A DNA stretch of 64,000 bases, taken from Limnephilus marmoratus. Its lineage: Eukaryota > Arthropoda > Insecta > Trichoptera > Limnephilidae. Under the pieces are notes generated by a model. That model was not told where the DNA came from, did not search any database, and saw only the letters and a list, made by a program, of their open reading frames with translations. A program made the translations under genes and the position numbers. Of the stretch, positions 1 through 10,205 are shown piece after piece (position 1 is the first letter of the stretch; every line of letters starts with the position of its first letter). The DNA is taken from positions 32,720,734 through 32,784,733 of the forward strand of contig OU862934.1 of the NCBI GenBank assembly GCA_917880885.1. Direction: 5' to 3'.

Positions 1-436
1 GATATGAAGATAGACTCAAGGAATTAAGATTACCAACCTTAAAAGATAGAAGAGAAAGGGGTGACTTGATCGAGACCTTCAAATTTTTATCTGGACACTA
101 CAGCCCTGGCATCCAAGGAATCTTCACTACTAGTAAAAATATAATTCTCCGTGGACACTCGAAAAAAATTACCAAAACGCCTTTTGCATCTAATCCTAGA
201 AAACACTTCCTTGCAAATAGAGTGGTGGATGCTTGGAACAAACTCCCACAACATGTCATCGATGCAACTAACATAAACCAACTTAAAGCTCTATTGGATT
301 CATATTTGGAGAGAAAAAAGGACTAGGTAACTAAATTAGGACTGAAAATTAAAATCAACTGTCAAACTATTGTGAAATTAGATATGAGCGCATCAGCAGA
401 ATGCTGCCTGCTCATTATATAATAATAATAATAATA
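1..436 (+). mobile_element. 3' end of a CR1-group LINE (ORF2 C-terminus, tail)
   Basis: An open frame enters from the left window edge (base 3) and stops at 324-326. It encodes the C-terminal tail seen in CR1/Jockey-group reverse transcriptase polyproteins: an ERLKEL-like start, RRERGDLIETFK, and the RVVDAWNKLP block followed by a short helical end. No catalytic domain is in the window. After a short 3' UTR the element ends in an (ATA)n run near 419-436, as expected for a LINE tail. It directly abuts the repeat starting at 437, so it probably inserted into that repeat. Family assignment is by motif; the exact clade is uncertain. Confidence 0.75.
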
Positions 437-847
437 TTATATGACAAAATTTATTCGTTTCGTGTTATTTTTAAGTGTTGAGTTTTAGAACTTGTTTATA
501 CAAATTAATAATAATAAGTGATTGAGGTACCACTTGTGTCTATCAACGCAGTGTCCTGAGTACAAGCACGCGGATAAATGGCGCCGCCTTTAAGATAACA
601 TGGGTATGTTTTTTGTATGGAATTTAATGTTTTTGTTTTTATAAACATCTAGGAGTGTTTACAGACGACGATTTGGTTTCAAATTGTAGATAATAATCTC
701 ATCTGTTTATATAGTATGATAAATCATGCCATAATATGCTGTAATTTGACATAAAATTGGATGGATAGGTATTTGACATATGACATATACATGTACCGCA
801 TATGGGTATTGAAAAAATGGAGTAGTTCAAAGCGGGGAAAAGGTTAA
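437..847 (+). repeat. Interspersed repeat E1, left copy
   Basis: About 400 bp whose reverse complement recurs at 7567-7704 plus 8753-9016. Shared landmarks are the ATGGCGCCGCC block, the GACGACGATTTGG block and the AAAAGGTTAAG edge. No coding capacity is visible. The TTAA near the right edge could be a target site, but I cannot define terminal repeats, so the class is open. Confidence 0.7.
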
Positions 848-1043
848 GAAACTGAGGACTCCAACTTGAAGAAACTCATAGTCACTGGCAAAATGTTTGT
901 CAGAAGAAGTAGCGGAAGGTCACCGCAGCGTTGGAGGGACCAAGTATCACTGGCGTTCGGTGCTAGGGTGTCCTTGACTCTCCACGCAGCGCAGAACTGC
1001 GAGGAGTGTGGAGCCTTATCCATCATGGAAATTGGAGTAGGGG
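848..1043 (+). mobile_element. Degenerate LINE C-terminal fragment
   Basis: Frame 866-1129 reads VRRSSGRSPQRWRDQVSLA followed by an A..AQN.EE-like stretch. This resembles the SGRPPxRWxDQ block at the C-terminus of insect RTE-like LINE proteins. It is short and ends where the opposite-strand LINE at 1044 begins. It could be chance similarity. Confidence 0.4.
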
Positions 1044-1675
1044 TCACGATCGATCTTGGCACACACTCCTTGCCTCGTTCACATTCATACATCGTCTCAT
1101 ACATGCTCTTCTATTATTCCGACTCTTGACACGGCCCAACTCAAGTATCTGATTCACTTGATCGTGCCATGTCTTCCTCGGGCGTCCCCGACTTTTTCTA
1201 CCATTCGCATTTACGTCATATATTCTCCTTACACTCCTTTTCTTGTTCATTCGCTCGGCATGCTCAAACCATCTGAGCGTCCCTTTCTTATCACTTACAT
1301 CAGCCTTGCATTCTTTGCGGATCTCCATATTTCTCACAAGATCGTACATGTTTTTAGCACACATACGCCTCAAGGATCTGATTTCTACAGCACTCGGTCT
1401 ACTTTCATTCTTCCTCTGCCAGTTCCATGCCTCACTGCCATACATCAGGGTAGGTACCAGCACTCCATTATAGACAGCTAGCTTCACTTTTTTGACAGTT
1501 TTTTGTTGGCGCCGACGGCGTTCAGTCCTCCATTAATGGAGTTACCTGCAATTACCCTTCTTTCAATATCTCTATCAGCCTTCCCATCACTCATACACAT
1601 ACTTCCCAAATAAACAAACTCATCCACCTGCTCCAAGTATTCATCATTCACAACTATGTTGCACATTGTTTTCAT
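1044..1675 (-). mobile_element. Broken LINE reverse transcriptase C-terminus (RTE-like)
   Basis: Two minus-strand frames (1675-1484 and 1487-1044) encode consecutive parts of one protein: VDEFVYLGSMCMSDGK, then VLVPTLMYGSEAWNWQRK, IRSLRRMC, LRWFEHAERM and GRPRKTWHDQVNQIL. This is the thumb and C-terminal region of an insect LINE polyprotein. A frame change near 1487 separates the two parts. The same family recurs on the + strand at 17500-18216, where a longer LRWFGHVERM version survives. The palm with FADD is missing, so this is a 5'-truncated dead copy. Confidence 0.8.
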
Positions 1676-1941
1676 ACAGAGAGAGTGCAGGTAGGTACCA
1701 TAATATTTTTTAAAAAAAGCAAATAAGAAAGTCCAAATAATTTCACATTTGAAAAAAGAATCGTTTTTGAACCATCAAAACAGTCACCATTTTGAACCAG
1801 GGACGGAATGTACAAACAAATTTGCAGATGGATAAAATATATGGTACTTTTTTGGATGCAAGGTCTACTGTTCACAGTACTGCTAGTAAAAAGTTTGGTA
1901 GATATCTTAATCCAGGTGTAACAAACCTTTTTTTGTCATAG
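1676..1941. other. Intergenic or intronic stretch, nothing recognised
   Basis: AT-rich sequence between the LINE fragment and the first host exon. I see no long frame with coding character and no clear terminal repeats. The polypyrimidine run before TAG at 1939-1941 serves as the splice acceptor of the next exon. Confidence 0.5.
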
Positions 1942-4900
1942 ATGCTGTTGTTATGTTCGAGTGTTCCAGTGCATGATGGTTTGCCTGCACAGGTGTGCTC
2001 GACTTTACAGAAACTACTCGCCGTACTTAAATGGTAATTCATTTTATTTTATTTTTATTTACACATTTTATTTTATGCCTCAAAATTAGTGGCACTTTCG
2101 AAAAGTTTCGAGTGAAAGATACTCTCAGTATCACCCTGGTGAAAGACCTCCATTCAGAATAAGGAATTCCAGTCCAATTTCATTTTTTTTAATGAATAAT
2201 GACCTTCTAACTTAAATAACTGCATTTTTATTTTTAGAGTTAGTTTTAACCCCTCCGCAACGTAAGCAAATATAAGCGGTAGAAATAGGACAGCAGTCAA
2301 GTACAATAAGCGTGTTTATACGTCAGCGCGTGTGTTTCCATAGAAATCGTTCTAACTCCGTTATTGTTTTAGTTACATCCCTAAAACAAAAAGTAAAAGG
2401 TCGATAGTAGATCAAGCTGTACATCCCTATCAAGTTGTCCATAGAAATACATAACAGGAATCAGCTGTCAGTCGCGTAGTTGACAAAAATATTTACCAGC
2501 CCAATTTTACTACCGGCAGCTCGTCCGCGCTCGACATTTTTAATTTTTATTAAATATTTTTATATGAAATGATAAAAAAATGACGTGATAAAAGTGTGTA
2601 TTACACATATATACAATAGAATAAGTATTGTTGTTTACATAATCTGTGATTTTAGTACCGTTTTCACATAAAAACATCATGTGAGTAATTTTTACCTATT
2701 TTTAATGTTTGCGTTCTAAATTTTAATATTTACAAATGCTAATATTTATTTGTAATATAATAATTTGAAAGCTTATTTTGTAACCTTTCTAAAACAGTTT
2801 TTACTATTCGGCTACGTTCATAAATGTTTAATTTATAGAGCTTTAACCACTCATTTGCCGCTCGTGCGCCGGCGTATCATGAGACTTTACACACGATTTT
2901 GACCCTTATGTATAAAGAAAGTGTATGAAGAACACGGTCAGAATCGCTTGCTCTATTATCGCTCTTTACCATAGAGAAAACCGCAATTAGATTGGTGACT
3001 CCATATAATTTATATTAATGATTTACCGGAGCGCGGGAACGTGCGCAGTTCTTGCGCATGCGCGGGAAAAATTCTTTGGTCTTCAACTTTGACCTTTCTA
3101 TGTACGAAATTTCTCAAGGACGCTGTCAGAATCGCCGGACATTGGGTGTCATGGCTGCCGCTTTTTGCGAACGCTAATTGGTTACAACCAACCCCATTTA
3201 CTCGCGGCATTCAACGAGTTAATTGTGAAGCGGTAATAACAAAAAGTTTTCGTAAAATGTCATTTCATTTGAGACAGTTTAAGGGCTTAAGGGGCGAATT
3301 TCAGAGGGGTTAATAGTTAAAATAATTGTCAAAGTTTTAATTTTTCAAGATCCCTTGAAAACCACCGTATGTGTAGTGAATCGTGTGACGTCATCACTCC
3401 CAAAAAGTTACTATAAGATCGGGCAATCAGCTGTTCAATTGGCGCCATTTTGAAATTCAGAGTTCGAAGTATTCTCCCTAGAGTAGCATTACTATTTTTT
3501 TTGTGCAGTAGTTTTTGAATATTTTCAATATTAGAGATATACTAATAATAGATACCTTTATTTTTTAAACTGAATTATTTAGGCCTGAATAATGTTTCAA
3601 TAAACACAACAACTAAATCTCTATAAACAATTTGTAAATAAATGAATAAATTAATATGATGGCTTGTGTTATACCTACATTCCCATACAATGACTTTACG
3701 GTGTTCAGTGACGTCACCACTAAACATTTCAATAATACCAACTTGACGGCGTGATTCTACGACCCGGGTTCAAACGTCATATCAACTCTCTGAGCCGGGT
3801 ACCCCACATAGTAAATAATAACCTCGAAATTTTTTCCACTTTATTAAATTTCTACATTTTCATATCAAGCTGTGATAATATATGTAAATAAAAAAAATAT
3901 ATTTTTCAGATGAAAATCTTCGAAAAGACTTCAACAGCACTCTTCGCTCGGCCATCCTCTTGCTGGCTTCCGCTGAGCAGCGCGAGCCCTACTCCGGAGA
4001 CTACCTTCAGTTCCTATCCATCATCAGCCCTCTGGCGCATAGTCTGCAGCTCAAGGACGAGCACCGTTAGTCCAACTTACTAGATTGCTTCTCAAATGGA
4101 GCTAATTTTATAAAAAGCTCCACAGCTCATGATGAAAATGGCGTTGCACAAGTTAGTTGCCTTTGTGACCTAGAAATTCCATACAGAGAAAGTTGTGCAT
4201 ATTTTGTGATGCCAAAACTCACTGTTTGATAATTTTGCTGCTATAGCACACAGATTTTTAATTTGGTAGGCGTGCTTCGAGTACCGCCGCCGTGGGAACT
4301 ATTTATTGGACAACAAACATCCCCGTCATAGGTCACCCCAAATGGTTCTTTCGCTACGTTTAGTGACTTAGCCGGGGTGCCCAGGTTCATGGTGTAAGAT
4401 TTGTGTAGGTCTCGGTGGCGAATGCGTTTATCCACTTGCTGCATGGCCGGCCGGATCGGGAGAGGCAGGTTGAGGGAGACCTCTCCACCCAGACTTTCTC
4501 AATCCACCGCCTTGCACCGCAGTGGTACGGATGGATTCATACATCTGACCCCCAGATTCCTACCCATCCTTCATACCTTTTTCCTTACCAGAACTTCCTT
4601 TCCCTATAAAGACCTTCCACACAGCATCCCCAAAGATTACATAGGCCCTGAGGCAATTTGTTTTCCTCAGGATCTCCTGTGCGGAGCTCATGTAACAAAA
4701 AAAAAAAATTATAAGTGTTCTAACTGCCGGTAGCCGGTAAAACTACGGCATCCCAGTTTGCGGAATGTTGTAAGGTTGAGGGAATTGGGAAGGGAAAGAG
4801 TTGGGGAAGAGGAAGGTTGTGAAATACCTGGCTGTTCTGATCTGGTCTCTAAATATAGCTAAAGCCATTTCAAACAAACATTACATTTTAAATTTCGACT

Positions 4901-5357
4901 AGTAGATCCCAGATAGGCCATGTTTCTATCAATTTCATCAAAAGTAAGGTAAAACTGAGCTTACTTTTGGCTCACGGACACACCCATAAAACACTTCTAA
5001 TGTTTGTATCTTCACCATTATGAGAGGTAGATACTCTCAGTATCGCCCTGGTCAAAGATCACCAATTAGAATCAAAACGTTGCTTGATATGGCTTTAGCT
5101 GCGTTTAATGACCATATCTGAATACCAGATACTTCCTGATCTGCCTCTTCTCCAGTCTCACTGGCTCCAGACAGTCGGGAGCAGTTGGGACTCTTGTGCG
5201 CGATTTGCATTAAAATTAAGTTTGTATTATTTCAGGAGAAGCCCTGGAGATTCTGAATGCCAACGTGTCTCCGCCGCTCGAGGACATGGAACCTCCGTTG
5301 ACGGAAGCTAAGGATATCTGGGAAGAGAGCTTCAGCAATTTCTTTATCACCGATTGA
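1942..5357 (+). CDS. 3' exons of an unrecognised host gene
   Basis: Three exons can be assembled: 1942-2033, 3910-4065 and 5236-5357. Each is bounded by AG and GT (acceptors TTTTGTCATAG, TATTTTTCAG and TATTATTTCAG; donors G|GTAATT and C|GTTAGT). Phases agree across both introns (both phase 1). The joined frame is open for about 120 codons to a TGA at 5355-5357. The product is the C-terminus of a larger, probably helical protein: a Cys-rich stretch with two RxYxxYxPYLN-like segments, then LRSAILLLASAEQREPYSGD and an acidic end with WEESFSNFFITD. I do not recognise the family. Exons 2 and 3 are clearly GC-richer than the introns. Intron 1 holds a nested pair of TTAA-MITEs and intron 2 an S element, so the gene tolerates heavy TE load. 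The 5' part lies outside the window. Confidence 0.7.
2250..3309. mobile_element. TTAA-flanked piggyBac-type MITE (M1), interrupted
   Basis: Flanked by TTAA at 2246-2249 and 3310-3313, with termini CCCCTCCGCAACG and, inverted, CCCCTCTGAAATT. A second copy lies inverted at 19754-20422, where the element is intact at 669 bp. The copy here is longer because a different TTAA-MITE (2847-3218) sits inside it. No transposase is visible. TTAA duplication plus CCC-starting termini indicate mobilisation by a piggyBac-type transposase (inference). Confidence 0.85.
2847..3218. mobile_element. Second TTAA-MITE (M2) nested inside M1
   Basis: A 372-bp insertion bounded by TTAA at 2843-2846 and 3219-3222. 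Comparison with the uninterrupted M1 copy at 19754-20422, which reads a single TTAA at this point, gives a direct empty-site proof of TTAA duplication. Termini are CCACTCATTTGCCG and, inverted, CTCGTTGAATGCCG. A related full copy lies at 6768-7149. The centre contains GCGCATGCGC-type self-complementary sequence. Confidence 0.9.
3314..3909. other. Intron sequence, nothing firm
   Basis: Remainder of intron 1. It contains CCCGGGTTCAAACGTCATATCAACTCT-like sequence near 3762-3810, resembling the 3' region of the Helitrons at 12030-12090 and 63140-63185. A decayed Helitron end may be present. No coding signal. Confidence 0.35.
4261..4710 (+). mobile_element. SINE-like element S, copy 1
   Basis: One of eight related copies in the window. 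Consensus order: GGAGGCGGGTAYGGGTACCG head, TTATTGGATAACCAACA, ATAGGTCACCCCAA, TTTGGTGACTTAGCAGG, a TTGCACCGCAGTGG middle, a CCCAGATTCCTACCCA block, then a 3' end with two nested stems (TCCACACAG with CTGTGYGGAG outside, GGCCCTGAGG with CCTCAGGRYC inside) and an A-rich tail at about 4698-4709. This copy lies in intron 2 of the host gene. The reading frames across it are not conserved as protein. I treat it as a LINE-mobilised non-coding element because its 3' end is shared with a LINE tail at 12590-12838. Confidence 0.7.
4711..5235. other. Intron 2 remainder with repeat-like segments
   Basis: Contains GGGAAGAGGAAGGTTGTGAAATACCTGGCT-like and GATACTCTCAGTATCGCCCTGGT-like segments. These recur (second orientation reversed) at 20870-20935 and 21370-21405 and near 2115-2140, so they belong to an interspersed family I cannot delimit. 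No gene seen. Confidence 0.4.
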
Positions 5358-5358
5358 C

Positions 5359-5364
5359 AATAAA
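5359..5364 (+). terminator. AATAAA polyadenylation signal
   Basis: AATAAA starts two bases after the TGA stop of the host gene. This is a very short 3' UTR but a plausible cleavage signal. No closer alternative was seen. Confidence 0.45.
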
Positions 5365-5575
5365 TTTGTCAAAACATGACTCCGTAAAATCAAAAAACTC
5401 AAAAATGAACCCAATCCCAAACCATATATAGTAAACAACTGGAGCGACAGCGCAATTTAAAACTTTTTTCTCAGATTGCTCGAGATTTTTTGATAATCAT
5501 TTTGAATATTTTCCGCCCACATTAAAAAAATCATACCTCCGAATTTTAATATGGACACACAGAAACTGATTATCT

Positions 5576-6381
5576 TCTTATATATAAAAATGAATCGCTA
5601 AATGTGTTGCTAAGCGCAAATCTCGAGATCAGCTGAACCGATTTCGCTAATTCTTTTTTTAGAATATTCCTTGAAGTACAAGGATGGTTCTTACGGAGAG
5701 AAAAATTAAGAAAATTGGATAATTTCAGAAAACCTATTACTAACCTAAACGACTATAGCACGTTTGACAGTTCGCATGTTTGAGAATGACATTTTGCAAA
5801 ACAATGATTGTTAAATAAAATTCTATTTTTGAAAATCTTTAAGTTGATAAATTTATTTAAAGTAGGTACTCCCCTAATAGTTTGAATCGAATCAAGAATT
5901 TTAGATATTTTAAATAGGTACCTATGTTAGGTACCAAATTTAATATACATGAAAAATGGAAATTTGAATAAAAATTGTAAAAGGTGGCATGCGGGCTGTT
6001 TAAAAACTGAATGTACTGGGATTGAATATATGGAATGCGGGAGGAGGGTTGGCGGGATGAGGGAGCGGGAAAGGGAAGAGGGAAGGTGGAGAAGGTGAAA
6101 GGCGAAGGCGAGAGGGGGGAGGGGAACCTGGGAAGTGGAGGGGAATCTGGGAGGGGGGAGTGGAACTCGGGTGGGGGGGTTCGCGGGACGGGGGAAGGGG
6201 GGGGGGGGTGTGGAGTGGGGAGAGGGAAGGTGGAGGTGACGGAGTGGGAACGCGAGAGAGGGGAAGAGGACGCAGGAGAAGAAGGGGAGGCGGAAGGGGA
6301 ACGGGACGAATGGGAAAGGACATCAGGGAGAAACAATTTCTTTATTAAATGGCATAGCAACGCATGCCGGGACCAGATAGT
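5576..6381 (+). mobile_element. Non-autonomous Helitron (family A) with G-rich purine tract
   Basis: Starts with the family 5' end TCTTATATATAAAAATGAAT and ends with GGCATAGCAACGCATGCCGG followed by GACCAGATAGT, a slightly diverged form of the ACCAGCTAGT end of other copies (14458, 58317). No target duplication is visible, as expected for Helitrons. The last 350 bp before the 3' end is a nearly pure GGGGA-type purine tract (6035-6335), which generates spurious proline-rich frames on the other strand. No Rep/helicase coding. Confidence 0.8.
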
Positions 6382-6763
6382 AGATCTGTATAGCCAATGA
6401 ATTCATCTATCTTTTGTTGATTATTACACATTTGTAGGATTTATAAAAAAAACATTATAAAATAGTAAACTTCTACTTAATTACTTACAAATTAGGGAAA
6501 ATTTGCTAAAATTGGCAGCAAAGCAATCCGAGGTATTTTAAATAGTGCCATATTGTTGCAAAAAGCGCTCCAGTGATTATAAGGCACTCACATAAATAGT
6601 TTTTATGCAAAAGTATTATCAAATCTAATGTTAATGCCATTTTCTCGGTCCATTTCATCTTTCAATCAAATTGTGATCAGATAACAAGCGTAATAACATG
6701 ACAGTTGTGCTTTATTGCTTATCAAAATTTGTTCAGAAGCTGAAATAGGCCGAAAATCAGTGT
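6382..6763. other. Intergenic, nothing recognised
   Basis: AT-rich sequence between the Helitron and the M2 copy. No coding signal or clear repeat ends. Confidence 0.4.
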
Positions 6764-6767
6764 TTAA

Positions 6768-7149
6768 CCGCTAGAATGCCGTTCGTGCACCGGTGTGTTT
6801 GAGATTTTACACGCGATTTTGACCCTTATGTATAAAGAAAGTGTATGAAGAACACGGTCAGAATCGCTTGCTTTATTATCGCCCTTTACCATAGAGAAAA
6901 CCGCAATGCGCCAGGTCACTCCAAATAATTTATATTAATAATTTACCGGAGCGCGGGAATGTGCGCAGTTCTTGCGCATGCGCGGGAAAAATTCCTTTAA
7001 TTACGATTTTGACCTTTCTATTGTTAAAAATTTCTCAAGGACACTGTCAGAATCGCTGGACACGAAATGTCATTGGGTGTCATGGCTGCCGTTTTTTGCG
7101 AACGCTAATTGGTGGACAACCAACCCCAATTACCCCGGCAAACAAGGGG
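6768..7149. mobile_element. TTAA-MITE M2, stand-alone copy
   Basis: TTAA at 6764-6767 and 7150-7153 flank termini CCGCTAGAATGCCG and, inverted, CCCCTTGTTTGCCG. The interior matches 2847-3218 closely, including the GAAGAACACGGTCAGAATCG and GTGCGCAGTTCTTGCGCATG segments. A further fragment of the same family is at about 9437-9490. Confidence 0.85.
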
Positions 7150-7153
7150 TTAA

Positions 7154-7566
7154 CAGGTACCGTTCAAATGTCAAAAATTAAAAATGACGCTGATTGTCAA
7201 TTTGATGATGGGTCAAGTAAAATGATTGATTGATCCAGGACTGTGTTAAAATGCTTTCACATCTGTCATGAAGAATTATGATTAAAATACATGTATTTAA
7301 ATAGGCTATTCCTAACTCAATTTATTGTAATGTCAATATTTTTATTATAATGTTAATTACTGTAAGAATAATATATTTATTAAGTTTCAATTTTGATTTA
7401 TTTATTGGCTGTATTCCCCTACCTAAATAAACAGACTGTCGAGTTTGCGGAGCCACCTTTGTTCTGGAGCCCTTTAGTACCTGAAAAAACTCTATTAACC
7501 TTTCGTCTGTCGCGAGCCTGCCGGCGGTCCGAAATTTTTTTTTTTTTTTTTAATGCGATTTTAACC
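7154..7566. other. Intergenic with a poly-T run
   Basis: No coding signal. A TTAA followed by CCTTTCGTCTGTCGCGAGCC at 7496-7519 looks like the terminus of another TTAA-type element, but no partner end was found. Confidence 0.3.
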
Positions 7567-9016
7567 CTTAACCTTTTCCCTGCATGGAACTACTCCGTTT
7601 TTTCAATACCCATACGCGGTACATGTATATGTCATATTTCAAATACCTATCCATCCAATTTTATGTCAAATTACAGCATATTATGGCATGATTTATCATA
7701 CTATATAAACAGATGAATATGGCATGATTTATCATACTATATAAACGAATAATCCAGGCGCTATACAAGAATGAGGCCGCTATAATTAGATGTGACAATG
7801 ATACAAAAGAAGCCAGTATAAGACAAGGGGTGAGACAGGGATGCTCTCTGTCACCTGTTCTTTTTAACGCTTATATACAAAGTGCGATTGATGACTTGAG
7901 AGAGAGAATGAGTCACAGAAAAGGTGTAAAGATACACGGGCAAAAGGTGGATATGATAAGGTTTGCTGACGATATTGCTTTGGTTGCTGAAAGCGAAGAA
8001 GAACTGCAAGAGGCCTTAACAGCCATGCAAAGCATTCTTCAAAACAATTACAACATGAAGATAAATAAAGACAAAACAAAGCTGCTGACTGTAGGCCGAA
8101 CGCAACATCAGATGAAAGTAGAGATGTCAGGAGTTCCACTAAAGAACACCAAGGAGTTTGTCTACCTCGGGAGCAAAATAACATGGGACGGTCGGTCTAA
8201 GAGCGAGGTCGACAGCCGTATACACCAGGCTAGGCTTGCTTTCAATAAAAGGTCTAAAATAATAGAATCAAATAATATAGACCTGAAACTGAGAATACTC
8301 CTCATCAAGACCTATGTATGGAGTATCTTAATGTACGGCTGCAAAACATGGTGCCTATCCGAAAGAGATAAACGGAGACTAGAGGCTTTTGAGATGTGGT
8401 CCTAATTAATTTCCTGGAGAGACCACATCACAAATGAGGAGGTCCTCCAAAGAATCGAAGGAGGAAGGCACCTGCTCAGGACCTTGTCCGAAAGGCGCGC
8501 AAGATGGATCGGCCATGCAATAAGACAAGAAGGCCTCTTGCATGCCATAATGGAGGGTACGACCGAGGGGACAAACGCTAGGGGACGCCCACGCCGAGAG
8601 TACCTGGAGGACCTGCTGGTGGACATGCGCTGCTCATCATATGCAGACTTCAAAAGAGCCGCACAAGACAGGGAAGAATGGAAGAAACGAATAGATGAAA
8701 TTGCTACAAACCAATCCCAGGATTGAAACCAGAGAGAGAGATAAACAGATGAGATTATTATCTACAATTTGAAACCAAATCGTCGTCTGTAAACATTCCT
8801 AGATGATTATAAAAACAAAAACATTAAATTCCATACAAAAAACTTACCCATGTTATCTTAAAGGCGGCGCCATTTATCCGCGTGCTTGTACTCAGGACAC
8901 TGCGTTGATAGACACAAGTGGTACCTCAATCACTTATTATTATTAATTTGTATAAACAAGTTCTAAAACTCAACACTTAAAAATAACACGAAACGAATAG
9001 ATTTTGTCATATAATA
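7567..9016 (-). repeat. Repeat E1, right copy, split by an RTE LINE
   Basis: Reverse-complement copy of 437-847, present as 7567-7716 and 8753-9016 with a LINE between the halves. The left copy provides the uninterrupted sequence, so the insertion point can be read to the base. Confidence 0.75.
7717..8740 (+). mobile_element. 5'-truncated RTE-like LINE with 12-bp TSD
   Basis: Frame 7749-8726 encodes the reverse transcriptase palm and C-terminus: IRQGVRQGCSLSPVLFNAYI, the catalytic block IRFADDIALVAES, EFVYLGSKITWDG, IKTYVWSILMYGCKTW and, near the end, RRARWIGHAIR. One in-frame TAA at 8403-8405 follows EAFEMWS. A few residues of the usual RRM..ISW block also appear deleted there, so the copy is dead. 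Flanks are ATAAACAGATGA at 7705-7716 and 8741-8752, a 12-bp target duplication confirmed by the uninterrupted E1 copy. The first about 30 bp of the insert (7717-7745) repeat the adjacent upstream host sequence. Confidence 0.9.
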
Positions 9017-9849
9017 AATATTGTTTTAATTATCAAAATCACAATTTCACAACACAAACAAATGTTTAGAATACGCGCGATCTCGACAATAAATGTTTTC
9101 GACGCTTGTCCAATATGGTCAATCAGAATCGCAAGCGCAAACTGCGAATTACTACTATCGCCATCTGTCGACTAAATTGTGAACAAAGGCACGAGGACAC
9201 ATTCACTTGATTATAGATGTTCCTTACGAAATACAATTTTAGTTTCGAAATATGCCTGAAGATGTCAGCATCGTGATAGTTACACGAATGTCCTAGCGAG
9301 CGGGAAAAAAAACTGTGACATAGGAGCGCTGTGATATCGGCAGCCGAAGTTAGCGTAACAAGGGCTGGTACGGGCGCGTGTGAGGCATGGCTTTTTGCCG
9401 TATCAACTGTTGTTACGATCGCGTGGAAAAAGTTAAGTATAAAGAAATTGTATGAAGGACAAGGTCAGAATCGCTTGCGCCAATATCAATCTAGGATCTG
9501 GGTATTATTTGATTATTGTAGCTACTCTGAATTATTTTTAAATAATTTTCTATGGATTAAGCAGGCAATCGGTTTGATAGAACCCTTATCGGGCGGATTG
9601 AAAACTTTAAAGTCAGGTGGAATTGCTGTTTGTATTCTACCAGTATTTCAATAGAAGGTGCTCTGAAGAGCAAGCGATATTTTCACACAGTTGCTATTAA
9701 TTTACCACATGAGTATGGCCAAAATGGTAAATTGTGTTATAAAGCCCAAAAAGCCTATTTTCTAATAAATACCCTTTGGACATTCTGTTACCCTGGTACT
9801 TTAAATTCTTTTTGAATAAAATCAATGAAAACTTGCATTATTTTTAATT
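9017..9849. other. Intergenic repeats, no gene
   Basis: Probably the continuation of repeat E1 to about 9320. Then follows sequence including an M2-like fragment (TATAAAGAAATTGTATGAAGGA at 9437-9458 and the CAGAATCGCTTGC after it). No coding frame with recognisable motifs. Confidence 0.35.
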
Positions 9850-10205
9850 TAGGAGGCGGGTATGGGTACCATGGCCCTGGGAATCATTTATTGGATAACC
9901 AACACCTCTGCCATAGGTCACCCCAAGTGGTTCGCTACGTTTGGTGACTTAGCAGGGGCACCCGATTTGAAGGAGACCAAACCTAGAACTCTCCAGCCGA
10001 AATCTCTCGACCCCATCGCCTTGCACCGCAGTGGGAGGGATGGATTCATAAGGACGTCATTTCTGGACACATTGACCCCAGATTCCTACCCACCCCTCAT
10101 AATTTACCTTTCCCGAACTTCCTCTCCTCCCATTCCATAAAAAAGACTCCACACAGCATCCCCAAAGATGGCCTCCTGTGTGGAGCTTTCCCAAAATAAC
10201 CTTAG
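9850..10205 (+). mobile_element. SINE-like element S, copy 2
   Basis: Head GGAGGCGGGTATGGGTACCA at 9852, then TTATTGGATAACCAACACC, GGTCACCCCAAGTGGTTCGC and the TACCCACCCCTCAT block. At the 3' end the inner hairpin is deleted: the sequence jumps from CAAAGATGGCC to TCCTGTGTGGAG, leaving only the outer stem. Confidence 0.75.

Noticed and set aside
1056..1481. 141-codon + strand frame (and the similar - strand frame at 17713-18150)
   Set aside because: It is the antisense shadow of the LINE C-terminus on the opposite strand.
4401..4733. 110-codon frame in S copy 1 as a small gene
   Set aside because: The frame is not maintained in the other S copies; the sequence similarity is at the nucleotide level across non-coding hairpins.
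6000..6400. Long open frames on both strands, Pro/Ser-rich or Gly/Arg-rich (also 14094-14514, 58380-58490)
   Set aside because: They are products of the purine-only tract of Helitrons and change frame freely between copies.
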